From NCBI GenBank assembly GCA_040904745.1, contig JBBDSW010000148.1, positions 1-24,281 of the forward strand: a DNA stretch of 24,281 nucleotides, in the 5' to 3' direction. The notes under the pieces are model-generated. The model did not search any database. It worked only from the letters and a program-made list of their open reading frames with translations, and was not told the DNA's origin. Shown here in pieces: positions 15,077-23,185 of the stretch; position 1 is the stretch's first letter; every line of letters starts with the position of its first letter. Both the position numbers and the translations under genes were made by a program. This stretch comes from T1Sed10-7 sp040904745 (lineage in GTDB: Bacteria > Actinomycetota > Nitriliruptoria > Nitriliruptorales > Nitriliruptoraceae).

Positions 15077-16827
15077 GTGCAGGTGATCCCCATCGTCCCG
15101 TGAGGCCGGGGGCTCGTCGGGGAGCCACAGTCGGAACGACGCGCCGCCGCCCTCGCGCGCCTCGACCCAGGTGCGGCCACCGTGGAGGTCGATGAACCCA
15201 CGGACGAGCGCGAGTCCGAGTCCGGTTCCGGAGACCTCCGCGTCGGCTGCTCCCCGCTCGAACGGTTCGAAGATGGTCTCGGAGAGCTCGTCGGGGACCC
15301 CGCGTCCGTGGTCCTCGACGGCGATGGTGACCCCCTCGTCCTCCGGCCAGGCCCGAACGGCGATCGGTGCGTCGGTCGGTCCGTGCTTGATCGCGTTGGC
15401 CAGGAGGTTCTCGAGCACCCGCTCGAGCTTGGAGCGGTCGCCGTGGATCACGAGGTCGTCGACCTCGAGGCGGATGTCCCGACCGTCCAGCTCCATCNNN
15501 NNNNNNNNNNNNNNNNNNNNNNNNNNNNNNNNNNNNNNNNNNNNNNNNNNNNNNNNNNNNNNNNNNNNNNNNNNNNNNNNNNNNNNNNNNNNNNNNNGTG
15601 GATCACGAGGTCGTCGACCTCGAGGCGGATGTCCCGACCGTCCAGCTCCATCGCATCGATCACCTCCGCGACGAGCGGGCTCACGGGCAGTTCGCGCACC
15701 GTCAGCATCATGGCGCCGCGGCTGAGGCGGTCGAGGTCCAGGATCGAGGTCAGGAGTTCATCGAGGCGCTGGGCGTTGCGCTCCAGGGCGACCACCGCGG
15801 CGTCGCGGTTGGAGGGGGGCAGGCTGTCCCCATGGGTGAGCAGTAGCTCCGCGAACCCCCGCAGGACGGTCAGCGGGGTCCTGAGTTCGTGCGAGATCGC
15901 GGAGAGCAGCGCGTCCTTGGTGGTGCTGATCTCGCGCAGCTCCTCGGTCGCCCGACGCTCGTGCTCCAGGGCCCGCTGGAGGGCTTCGTTGCTGGCTCGG
16001 TCGGCGGTCACGTCACGGGTCGCGCCGCTGATGACCGCGATGTGACCGTCGTGGTCGCGTTCGGCGATGAACACGGTCTCGACCCAGGTCGCCGCCCCGT
16101 CCCGGTGGACGATCCGGTAGGGCTCGGTCCGCACGCTGTCCTCCGGCAGCTCGCCGGGTGGAGGCAGGGCTCCGAGATCCTCGGGTGGGACGAGTGCCCG
16201 CCAGGCCTCGATCGAAGCCCCCAGCTCCTCCCGGCTGAGGCCGGTGAGCTCAGCGAAGCGTGGGCTCAGGTACTCGACGCGCTCGGTCGGCCGCAGGCGC
16301 AGCCGGAAGAAGGCGTCGGTCGAGTGCTCCGCGAACCGTTCGAAGCGTGTCTCGGCTCCGTCGCGCTCGGCCTCGGCCCGGCGGCGAGCTCCGGACAGGC
16401 TCAGGATCGCGGCGACCGACCGCAGGAGGTCCTCGCCTCCCTCCGCGCGGCGACCGTCATCGACGCACAGCAGCACCCGATCATCGTCTTCACCGGGAAG
16501 CCGTAGGACGAGACACGCAGATCCGTCGCCCAGCGGGTCGGTGCACGGTCGCACGACGTCGGGCGGCAGTGCGTCCAAGCGCGTGTGCCATCCGGCAGTC
16601 ACGCTGCGTCCGACCCGGTCGGCTTCGGTGCCACTCGCGACCGACCATCCGCCGTGATCGTTCGTCAGGAGCTCCGCCCGGTGACAGGGCACGAGGTGTT
16701 GAAGGGTGGCGAGCGCCGCTCGTTGGAGTCGCTCGTGCTCGCCGTGCACCCCCAGCACCGCGAGGTGCGCCAGTGCCGCGTCCCGGGTGACGGGGATGAC
16801 CTCACTCGTGTGTGCAGGGTCAGACAA
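15068..16827 (-). CDS. PAS-domain sensor histidine kinase, split by an assembly gap
   Basis: Removing the 100 N and one copy of the flanking 55-bp duplication leaves 1605 bases, an open frame of 534 residues. The domains are a GAF-like N-terminal sensor (about 15-145), a PAS domain (about 160-275), a short coiled coil (276-305), the phospho-acceptor H313 in I-S-H-E-L-R-T-P-L, and the ATPase domain with N-L-L-A-N-A-I-K-H (422-430), D-H-G-R-G-V-P (454-460) and G-T-G-L-G-L (482-487). No membrane segment is visible, so it is probably a cytosolic sensor. It starts at TTG behind GGAGAA, 42 bp after pknB, on the same strand, so it is likely the last gene of that operon. No response regulator gene is seen nearby. 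The cut is an assembly matter, not a mutation. Confidence 0.9.
15443..15652. repeat. 55-bp duplication flanking the N gap (assembly overlap)
   Basis: Bases 15443-15497 and 15598-15652 are identical over 55 positions and directly flank the gap. A copy number of one restores the histidine kinase frame exactly. Overlaps of fixed odd length at contig ends are typical of k-mer assemblers, so this is not a biological repeat. Confidence 0.95.
15498..15597. other. Run of 100 N (scaffold gap)
   Basis: Exactly 100 unknown bases lie inside the histidine kinase gene. The number is a conventional placeholder. Because both flanks carry the same 55 bases, the contigs in fact overlap and nothing is missing. 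Confidence 0.97.
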
Positions 16828-16869
16828 GAGGTTCTCCGGTGGCGACCGTGGGGGTCCTCTGGAGGCAGA

Positions 16870-18645
16870 CTATGCGCCGCCTCCACCGCCACCGTTGCCG
16901 TCGTCCGGAGGCGGGTCGTCCGGTTCGGGCTCTGGTTCCGGGTCTGGTTCCGGGTCTGGTTCCGGCTCGACGACCGGTGGCTCCTCTTCCTCTTCCTCCT
17001 CCTCGTCGGCCGGATCGGGGCCACGGGAGATGACGATCTCGACCTCGGAGCCGGGGTCGACCTGCTCACCCGGCGCCGGGTCCTGGCTGATCACGAAGCC
17101 CTCGCCGACCGCGTTGGAGTACTCGCGGTCCGCGATGGCCGGCTCCAGACCGGCGTCGGTGATCGCCTCCAGGGCGTTGTCCTCGGAGAAGTTCACCACC
17201 CGGGGCACCCGGACCTGGTCGAGGGGGACGCTCACCGTGATGTCGACCGCCGAGCCCGGCTCGACCTCCTCGCCGGGGGCCGGGGACTGGTCGAGGACGG
17301 TGCGCGGGTCGTTGTCCGGATCCTCCTCCTCGGTCGTCTCACCGACGGTGAGTCCGGCCGCGCGCAGCTCCGCCAGCGCGTCGTTCTCGCTCAGGTCGAC
17401 CAGGTTCGGCACGGCGACCAACTCCTGGCCACCCGAGATGACCAGGTCGACGGCCGTTCCCTCCTCGGCATCGGTGTCACCCGCCGGCGACTGACGGATG
17501 ACACGGCCCTCCTCGACGTCGTCGCTCGGCTCGGTGGTGACCTCACCGACCTCCAGGCCGTTCTGGACGATGCGATCCTCGGCGGTCTCCTGGGTCTCGC
17601 CCACGACGTTGGGGACGGTCGTGAGCTCGACGTCCTCACCGGCGAGCAGCGAGGCCAGGGCGATCCCACCGAAGACCAGGGCGGCGATGCCGAGGAGGAC
17701 GAGCAGGACCGCGACCAGGCCCCGCCGGCGCCGTTGCTGCTCGTGGGTGCGGAGCCCGCGGGCGCTGGGGGCGGGGGTGAGTAGGGCGGTCTCGTCCGCA
17801 GGGAGGATCGCGGGCGCTGCCACCGGCTGGCCGACGCGTGCGTTGGCGAGGTCGGTGCGCATCTCGCTGGCGTACTGGTAGCGGTTGGCCGGGTTCTTCG
17901 CGAGCGCCCGCATCGTGACCGCTTCGGCAGCCGGTGAGATGCCGGGTTCCAGCTCGCGGGGGGGCCGGGGCTGTTCCTGGACGTGCTGGTAGGCGACGGT
18001 GACCGGGGAGTCCCCGGAGAACGGCTGACGGCCCGTCAACGACTCGTACAGCACGACCCCGAGCGAGTAGAGGTCGCTGCGCGGGTCGACATCGAACCCC
18101 TGCGCCTGCTCGGGGGAGAGGTAGGCGGCCGTGCCGAGGACCGACGCGGTCCGGGTGACCGACTCGTTGTCCACCGCGCGTGCGATGCCGAAGTCGGTCA
18201 CCTTCACGCTGCCGTCATCGGCCAGGAGGATGTTCCCGGGCTTGACGTCGCGGTGGATCAGGCCCCGATCGTGGGCGTAGGCCAGCGCCGCGCACACGTC
18301 CCCGGCGACCTCCAGGGCACGGTCCTCGGTCAGGCCACCGGCCGCGATCGCCTGCTGGAGCGAGCGGCCCTCGACCAGCTCCATCACGATGTAGGGCTGG
18401 CCCTGGTCGGCGCCGGTGTCGTAGACCGCGACGAGGTTGGGGTGGTTGAGGCGGGCGACGTGCCGGGCCTCGGCCTGGAAGCGGCGTGTGAACGACTCGT
18501 CCTCGCGGAAGCGCTCGAGCAGGAGCTTGATGGCGACCTCACGGTCGAGCGTGCGGTCGTAGGCGGCATGGACCTCGGCCATGCCCCCCCGCCCGAGCAC
18601 GCGGCGCAGCTCGTAGCGGCCCGCGAGTACTCGTCCTTGGCTCAC
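16870..18645 (-). CDS. pknB: PASTA-domain serine/threonine protein kinase PknB
   Basis: PknB phosphorylates division and cell-wall enzymes in response to peptidoglycan fragments. The 591-residue protein has an N-terminal kinase domain (about 10-275) with the G-R-G-G-M-A-E loop, K40, H-R-D-V-K-P-G-N (131-138), D-F-G (151-153) and an activation loop S-V-T-R-T-A-S with T164 and T166 matching the two autophosphorylation sites of mycobacterial PknB. A transmembrane helix (about 310-336) leads to three extracellular PASTA domains, one fewer than in Mycobacterium. The C-terminus is an unusual tail: eight glutamates, a Pro-Glu/Pro-Asp repeat and a glycine run. The GTG start has GGAGGGAG upstream, inside a possible hairpin. 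It follows pbpA by 45 bp; pknA, usually between them, is absent. Confidence 0.95.
   Translation of the reverse strand: MSQGRVLAGRYELRRVLGRGGMAEVHAAYDRTLDREVAIKLLLERFREDESFTRRFQAEARHVARLNHPNLVAVYDTGADQGQPYIVMELVEGRSLQQAIAAGGLTEDRALEVAGDVCAALAYAHDRGLIHRDVKPGNILLADDGSVKVTDFGIARAVDNESVTRTASVLGTAAYLSPEQAQGFDVDPRSDLYSLGVVLYESLTGRQPFSGDSPVTVAYQHVQEQPRPPRELEPGISPAAEAVTMRALAKNPANRYQYASEMRTDLANARVGQPVAAPAILPADETALLTPAPSARGLRTHEQQRRRRGLVAVLLVLLGIAALVFGGIALASLLAGEDVELTTVPNVVGETQETAEDRIVQNGLEVGEVTTEPSDDVEEGRVIRQSPAGDTDAEEGTAVDLVISGGQELVAVPNLVDLSENDALAELRAAGLTVGETTEEEDPDNDPRTVLDQSPAPGEEVEPGSAVDITVSVPLDQVRVPRVVNFSEDNALEAITDAGLEPAIADREYSNAVGEGFVISQDPAPGEQVDPGSEVEIVISRGPDPADEEEEEEEEPPVVEPEPDPEPDPEPEPEPDDPPPDDGNGGGGGGA
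16928..16963 (-). repeat. Three 12-bp tandem repeats in the pknB tail
   Basis: Three near-identical 12-base units (GGGTCTGGTTCC on the plus strand, with one base changed in the first) encode the Glu-Pro-Asp-Pro repeat of the PknB tail. Their number may vary between strains through slippage. Confidence 0.75.
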
Positions 18646-18648
18646 GTG

Positions 18649-18662
18649 CTCCCTCCAGGGAG
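18649..18662 (-). promoter_or_regulatory. Hairpin covering the pknB ribosome binding site
   Basis: On the minus strand CTCCC-TGGA-GGGAG is a perfect 5-bp stem with a 4-nt loop, and the 3' arm is the ribosome site of the pknB GTG at 18645. Base pairing would hide the site, so pknB translation may be damped or conditional. Folding has not been tested. Confidence 0.4.
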
Positions 18663-18690
18663 TGAGATGACGGCTGAGGCTACCAACGGG

Positions 18691-20148
18691 TCACCCTCCG
18701 GCCTCCGTGGCGGCCACCATCACTTGACGGGCTATCGGGGCGGCCAGCGCGCCGCCCCCCTGGTCCACGTCGGGGACGGCGACCGCGACGGCGACCCCGT
18801 TGCCGGCGAATCCGATGAACCAGGCGACCGATCCGGATCCGACCGCGGTCTGCGCCGTGCCGGTCTTCCCACCCACCTCGACGCCGTCGATCCGGGCGTT
18901 GGCGCCGGTGGCGCCCGGGCCCTCGACTGCGTCGACCATCAGGCGGCGCAGCTGCTGGGCGGTGCGGGGTGAGATGGGCCGGCCGTCGCTCGGTGGATCC
19001 TCCCACCGACCGACATCGGGGCCGCGGAGGATCTCGCCGTCGGGGGCCCGGATCGCGTCGACCAGGTGGGGTCGGAGCAGCTGTCCGCCGTTGGACACGG
19101 TGGCGGCGACCATGGCCATCTGCAGGACGGTGGCCCGCACGTCGCGCTGGCCGATGGCGGTCTGTGCCGTGGCTGGCACGTCCTGCTCGGAAGGGATGGC
19201 GCTGGCGGCAGCCGGCAGCTCGAACGGTGGGGTGTGGTTGAAACCGAAGGCCTCGGCCTGTGCCGCGATGTCCTCGGATCCGAGTTCGATCCCGAGCCGG
19301 GCGAACACCGTGTTGCAGGACCGGCGGAAGGCGGTCTCCAGGGTCACCTCCTCGCCGTCGCCGCAGCGGGCATCACCGGCGTTGGAGATGTCGGAGGTGG
19401 TCTGGGGCACGTCGAAGGTGGCTTCGTTCGGGAACGTCCGGCTCGGATCGGATCCCGCCTCGAGCGCGGCGGCGGTGACGAGCACCTTGAACGCGGAGCC
19501 GGGCGGATACAGCTCACCGCGGGCCCGGTCCACGAGCGGTCGTGCCGGATCGTCGCGCAGTGGCGCCCAGGCGTCGTTGATCTCCGCGGTGTCGTGGCTG
19601 GACAGCGGGTTCGGGTCGAACGTCGGGTTCGCGTAACTGGCGAGCACCGCGCCGCTGCGGGGATCGAGCGCGACGACGGCGCCCACCCGGCCGTCGAGAG
19701 CGTTCCGGGCGGCGCGTTGGACCTCCGGGTCGATCGTGAGCTCCACGGCGTTGCCGGGACGGTTGGCACCGCCGAGCAGTTCGCCGAGGTTCTGCGCCAC
19801 CACCTCGGTGGTTCGACCGGTCAACTCCTCGTTGAGGGCCCGTTCGAGTCCGGAGCGTTGCAGCACGATCGAGTAGTAGCCGGTCAGATGGGCGTAGAGC
19901 TCCGGTTCGGAGTAGGTGCGCAGGTAGCGGAACTCACCCTCGTCGGTGGGGATGCTGCGTGCGATCGCCTCCTCGCCGACGACGATCGGGCCCCGCTCGA
20001 TCGCGTACTCCCGGATGATCAGGCGGCGGTTGGCCGGGTGGTTCGCCAGTTCGTCGGCCTGCCACAGTGTGATGACGTTGAGGTTGACGAACAGCGCCCC
20101 GAACAGCACGAGCAGGACGATGCCGACGCGGGAGATCTGTCGGTTCAT
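18691..20148 (-). CDS. pbpA: Class B penicillin-binding protein PbpA
   Basis: This peptidoglycan transpeptidase works with the glycosyltransferase RodA encoded just upstream. The 485-residue protein has a short cytosolic start, one membrane anchor (about 7-27), a dimerisation or pedestal domain, and the penicillin-binding domain with S218-x-x-K221 in P-P-G-S-A-F-K, S277-C-N279 and K428-T-G430. All active-site motifs are intact and the length is normal for actinobacterial PbpA. Its ATG overlaps the rodA stop (ATGA at 20145-20148), so the two partners are translationally coupled. Confidence 0.95.
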   Translation of the reverse strand: MNRQISRVGIVLLVLFGALFVNLNVITLWQADELANHPANRRLIIREYAIERGPIVVGEEAIARSIPTDEGEFRYLRTYSEPELYAHLTGYYSIVLQRSGLERALNEELTGRTTEVVAQNLGELLGGANRPGNAVELTIDPEVQRAARNALDGRVGAVVALDPRSGAVLASYANPTFDPNPLSSHDTAEINDAWAPLRDDPARPLVDRARGELYPPGSAFKVLVTAAALEAGSDPSRTFPNEATFDVPQTTSDISNAGDARCGDGEEVTLETAFRRSCNTVFARLGIELGSEDIAAQAEAFGFNHTPPFELPAAASAIPSEQDVPATAQTAIGQRDVRATVLQMAMVAATVSNGGQLLRPHLVDAIRAPDGEILRGPDVGRWEDPPSDGRPISPRTAQQLRRLMVDAVEGPGATGANARIDGVEVGGKTGTAQTAVGSGSVAWFIGFAGNGVAVAVAVPDVDQGGGALAAPIARQVMVAATEAGG

Positions 20149-21497
20149 GCCGGCGCTCCTTTGGCGCCGCGGGGACCGCGACGACCGAGCGCTGCACCAC
20201 GGGACTCGTCGCTGATGCGGAGCAGCAACGCGATCAGGAGGTAGTTCGACAGGAGGGACGAGCCGCCGTAAGACACGAACGGCAGTGTGATGCCGGTCAG
20301 CGGGACGAGCCGCGTCAGCCCTCCGATGATCACGAAGGTCTGGAACGCGACGATCACGGTCAGGCCCATCGCGAGCAGCGTCGCGAACTCGTCGTTGGCG
20401 GTGCGCGCGATGTGCAGGCCCCGGACCACGAGTACGAGGAAGAGCAGCAGGATCGCGGTGGCGCCGAGCAGGCCGAGCTCCTCACCGATCACCACGAAGA
20501 TCGCGTCGGTGGCGGCGAACGGCACGTCCTGTGGGCGTCCGAACCCGAGCCCGGTCCCCGTGAGTCCGCCGGTTCCGAGTGCGAACAGGCTCTGTGCGAG
20601 TTGGTAGCTGCTGGCGCTGACGTCCGCCCACGGATCCAGCCAGATCTCCACGCGGACCCGGACGTGGTCGAACGCGTTGTAGGCGATGAAGGCGCCGATG
20701 ACGAACGCCACGCCGCCGAGCATCGGATAGGCGAGCCGACCGGTGGCGATGTAGAGCATCACGATGAACGTCCCGAAGAACAGCAGCGCGCTGCCGAGGT
20801 CGCGCAGACCCGCCATGATCACCAGGGCGAGCCCGGCGGCCAGGAGCAGGGGGGCGAGGTGGCGGCGAGCAGGGAGCAGCACCGGTCCGATGCGCTGGGT
20901 CGCGACCGACAGCAGCGCCCGGTTGCGTTCCAGGTAGGCGGCGAGGAAGACCACCATGGTGAGCTTGCCGATCTCGCCCGGTTGGAACCGCATCCCGAAC
21001 AGCTCGACCCACAGCCGCGCACCGTTGATCACCCCGGCGGACAGGCCCGGGGTGAGCGGCAGGAGGAGCAGGACGAGGGTGAGGAGCCCGAACGTGTACT
21101 GGAGACGACCGAGCGGTCGGACCTCGCGGATCACGAGCAGCAGGGCGCAGAACACGCCGACCGAGACGGCGGTCCACACGGTCTGGGTGGCGGCCAGTTC
21201 GCTCCCGGTCGCGCTGTCGACCCGCTGGACGAACACGAGTCCCAGGCCGTTGAGCAGGAACGCCGTCGGGAGCAGCACCGGGTCGGCGTCGGGGGCGGTG
21301 GCGCGGACGCCGAGGTGGGCGACGACGGCGATGACCGCCAGCGCGATCCCGGTGACCATCACCGACGGTGGCAGGTCGCTCGTCCGCGACCAGCCGAGCA
21401 GCACCCCGGCGGCGGAGGTGATGACCACAGCACCGACCAGGAGCCGCGCCTCGGTGGCTCGCGGCCCGTCACCGGTCACCACGGCGGCCGCGGTCAC
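20145..21497 (-). CDS. rodA: SEDS peptidoglycan glycosyltransferase RodA/FtsW
   Basis: SEDS proteins polymerise lipid II into glycan strands. The 450-residue protein has about ten to twelve transmembrane helices, F-Q-P-G-E-I-G-K at about 171-178, the R-D-L-G-S-A-L motif at about 232-238, the extracellular loop W-L-D-P-W with D288 as the likely catalytic aspartate, and F-V-S-Y-G-G-S-S near the C-terminus. The longer frame upstream is antisense noise; the GTG at 21497 overlaps the pstP stop codon (GTGA). Being next to pbpA and in this cluster marks it as RodA rather than the division-specific FtsW. Confidence 0.93.
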   Translation of the reverse strand: MTAAAVVTGDGPRATEARLLVGAVVITSAAGVLLGWSRTSDLPPSVMVTGIALAVIAVVAHLGVRATAPDADPVLLPTAFLLNGLGLVFVQRVDSATGSELAATQTVWTAVSVGVFCALLLVIREVRPLGRLQYTFGLLTLVLLLLPLTPGLSAGVINGARLWVELFGMRFQPGEIGKLTMVVFLAAYLERNRALLSVATQRIGPVLLPARRHLAPLLLAAGLALVIMAGLRDLGSALLFFGTFIVMLYIATGRLAYPMLGGVAFVIGAFIAYNAFDHVRVRVEIWLDPWADVSASSYQLAQSLFALGTGGLTGTGLGFGRPQDVPFAATDAIFVVIGEELGLLGATAILLLFLVLVVRGLHIARTANDEFATLLAMGLTVIVAFQTFVIIGGLTRLVPLTGITLPFVSYGGSSLLSNYLLIALLLRISDESRGAALGRRGPRGAKGAPA

Positions 21498-22717
21498 GTG
21501 GTCGGATCCGCGTCCGGGTCCTCGGCCTCCTCGCGCAGCGGGATGCTGCGGACCGTGCTGCGGGCGTCCCCGAGGTCGGCCGCGACCGCGCCGGTCTCCA
21601 ACTGGGGGCGGTACCACCGCTGCACATCGTCGATCGTGACCTCGGAGCGCTCCACCACGCGGTAGAGCTCGAACGGGCCCACCTCGCGGTTGATGCCCTC
21701 GTAGATCACGACCTGGTCGCCGTCGAGCCCGACGAAGAAGCTTCGGGACAGCAGGAACTGCCCGCCACCGAGCACGAGCCCCAGGATCACCACCAGCGCC
21801 AGCACGATCGCGCTGGCTCGTCCGAGGATCCCGCTGACCGTGCGCTGGTCCTCGCTGGACTCGGTGGCGGCCGCCGGACCCCCCTTGGACAGGGCGCCGT
21901 AGCGACCCATCTCGCCGGCCCAGTTGCGATCCCCTGACTCGACCCGACTGGAGATCGAGATGGTCGCGTTGCGCCGTCCTTCCTCGGGCGTGTCCGGGTC
22001 CTCGTATCGGAGCAGCAGGACGGTGATGTTGTCCGGTCCGCCGGCCTCGTTGGCGAGCGCGATCAGGGCGGCGACGGCCTCGTCGGGGTCGGCGTGCTCG
22101 AGCAGCGTCGTCGCGATCACCTCGTCCTCGACGACCCCGGTCAGCCCGTCCGAGCAGAGCAGCAGCTGGTCGTTGCCCTGGAGGTCCAGCGACATGGAGT
22201 CGACGTCGACGTCGTCGGAGACCCCGATCGCCCGGGTGACGACGGAGCGTTGCGGGTGGCGGGCGGCCTCCTCGCGGGTGATCTCGCCCTCGTCGATCAG
22301 GTGTTGGACCAACGTGTGGTCGTCGGTGAGCTGGCTGAACTGACCGTCGCGCAGCAGATAGGCACGAGAGTCGCCCACGTGGGCGACGTGCAGCCGCCGG
22401 CCTTCGACCAGCGCCGCGGTCAGGGTCGTGCCCATCCCGCGGTAGTTGGGGTTGTCCTTGGCGAGCTTGGAGACCCGCTCGTTGGCGGCCACGACCGCGT
22501 CCCGCAGCGCCGTCACCGCGTGGGTGGCGTCCTGGAAGATCTTGCCGTCGAGGTGTTCGACCGGCTCGAGCGCGGTGGCCGATGCCACCTCGCCGGCGAG
22601 GTGTCCGCCCATCCCGTCGGCGACCGCGTACACGCTGTCGCGGATCAGCAGGGCGTCCTCGTTGCCCTCACGGACCTGCCCGACGTCGGTGTCCCCGGTC
22701 GCGATCAGCCGCCTCAT
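21494..22717 (-). CDS. pstP: PP2C-type serine/threonine phosphatase PstP
   Basis: PstP removes phosphate from PknB and its substrates. The 407-residue protein has a metal-dependent PP2C domain (about 1-238) with E-G-N-E-D at 17-21, D34-G-M-G-G, V-G-D-S-R-A, C-S-D-G-L-T-G (D190) and G-G-P-D-N-I-T (D229), then a linker, a transmembrane helix (about 301-324) and a short extracellular domain of some 80 residues. All metal ligands appear present. Its ATG overlaps the fhaB stop (ATGA at 22714-22717). Confidence 0.95.
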   Translation of the reverse strand: MRRLIATGDTDVGQVREGNEDALLIRDSVYAVADGMGGHLAGEVASATALEPVEHLDGKIFQDATHAVTALRDAVVAANERVSKLAKDNPNYRGMGTTLTAALVEGRRLHVAHVGDSRAYLLRDGQFSQLTDDHTLVQHLIDEGEITREEAARHPQRSVVTRAIGVSDDVDVDSMSLDLQGNDQLLLCSDGLTGVVEDEVIATTLLEHADPDEAVAALIALANEAGGPDNITVLLLRYEDPDTPEEGRRNATISISSRVESGDRNWAGEMGRYGALSKGGPAAATESSEDQRTVSGILGRASAIVLALVVILGLVLGGGQFLLSRSFFVGLDGDQVVIYEGINREVGPFELYRVVERSEVTIDDVQRWYRPQLETGAVAADLGDARSTVRSIPLREEAEDPDADPTT

Positions 22718-23184
22718 CGCCGCACCTCGATCCGGGTCTTGCCGAGCCGGACCTGGTCACCGACGGCCAGCGGGGTCGGTCGGGTCACCTTGGCACCGTT
22801 CAGGAACGTCCCGTTGGTGGAGCCGAGGTCGCGCACCGACCAGCTCCCGTCATCCGGCAGGATCTCCGCGTGCTCGTCGGAGGCGTAGACGTCGTCGATG
22901 TAGACGTCTGCGCTCTGCCCCCGGCCGAGCACCACCCCGTGACCCGACAGGCCGACGGTCCGCGGGCTACCGGTCGGGGGATGGACGATGAGCTCCTTCG
23001 GGATCCGACGCGACCGACGGTTCGGCTCCGAGGGGGCCGCCACGGCGGGACGCGGCGCCGGCTTGCTGGGGCGCCGGCGGTTGGGGGCGACCTCGGCGGC
23101 GAACACCTTGACCGTCCGGCCGACGAACAGGTAGAGCAGGCCGAGCAACGCGAACTTCAGCAGGGTGAGGAGCTCGACCGGCAC
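22714..23184 (-). CDS. fhaB: FHA-domain protein FhaB (FipA)
   Basis: The 156-residue protein has an N-terminal membrane segment (about 4-23), a basic proline-rich linker and a C-terminal forkhead-associated domain with G-R-G-Q-S-A-D, S-D-E-H-A and D-L-G-S-T-N-G-T-F-L-N-G, which binds phosphothreonine peptides. In Mycobacterium FhaB (FipA) links PknA/PknB signalling to the division protein FtsQ/FtsZ. The GTG at 23184 is chosen because GGGGGG stands six bases upstream and the membrane segment begins there; it lies one base after the fhaA stop codon. Confidence 0.92.
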   Translation of the reverse strand: MPVELLTLLKFALLGLLYLFVGRTVKVFAAEVAPNRRRPSKPAPRPAVAAPSEPNRRSRRIPKELIVHPPTGSPRTVGLSGHGVVLGRGQSADVYIDDVYASDEHAEILPDDGSWSVRDLGSTNGTFLNGAKVTRPTPLAVGDQVRLGKTRIEVRR

Positions 23185-23185
23185 G

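Noticed and set aside
15443..15652. Direct repeat that might be an insertion or target-site duplication
   Set aside because: The copies abut a conventional 100-N gap and collapsing them restores a reading frame, so it is an assembly overlap.
15068..16827. Histidine kinase as pseudogene or as two separate genes
   Set aside because: The break is caused only by the gap; the joined frame has all kinase motifs and a normal length.
18640..18646. CACGTG as core of a parS (ParB) site
   Set aside because: The flanking bases do not match the parS consensus; the same holds for the CACGTG near 1126.
20412..21665. A 417-codon plus-strand frame
   Set aside because: Antisense to rodA and the 3' end of pstP; highly charged, no recognisable domain, no good ribosome site.
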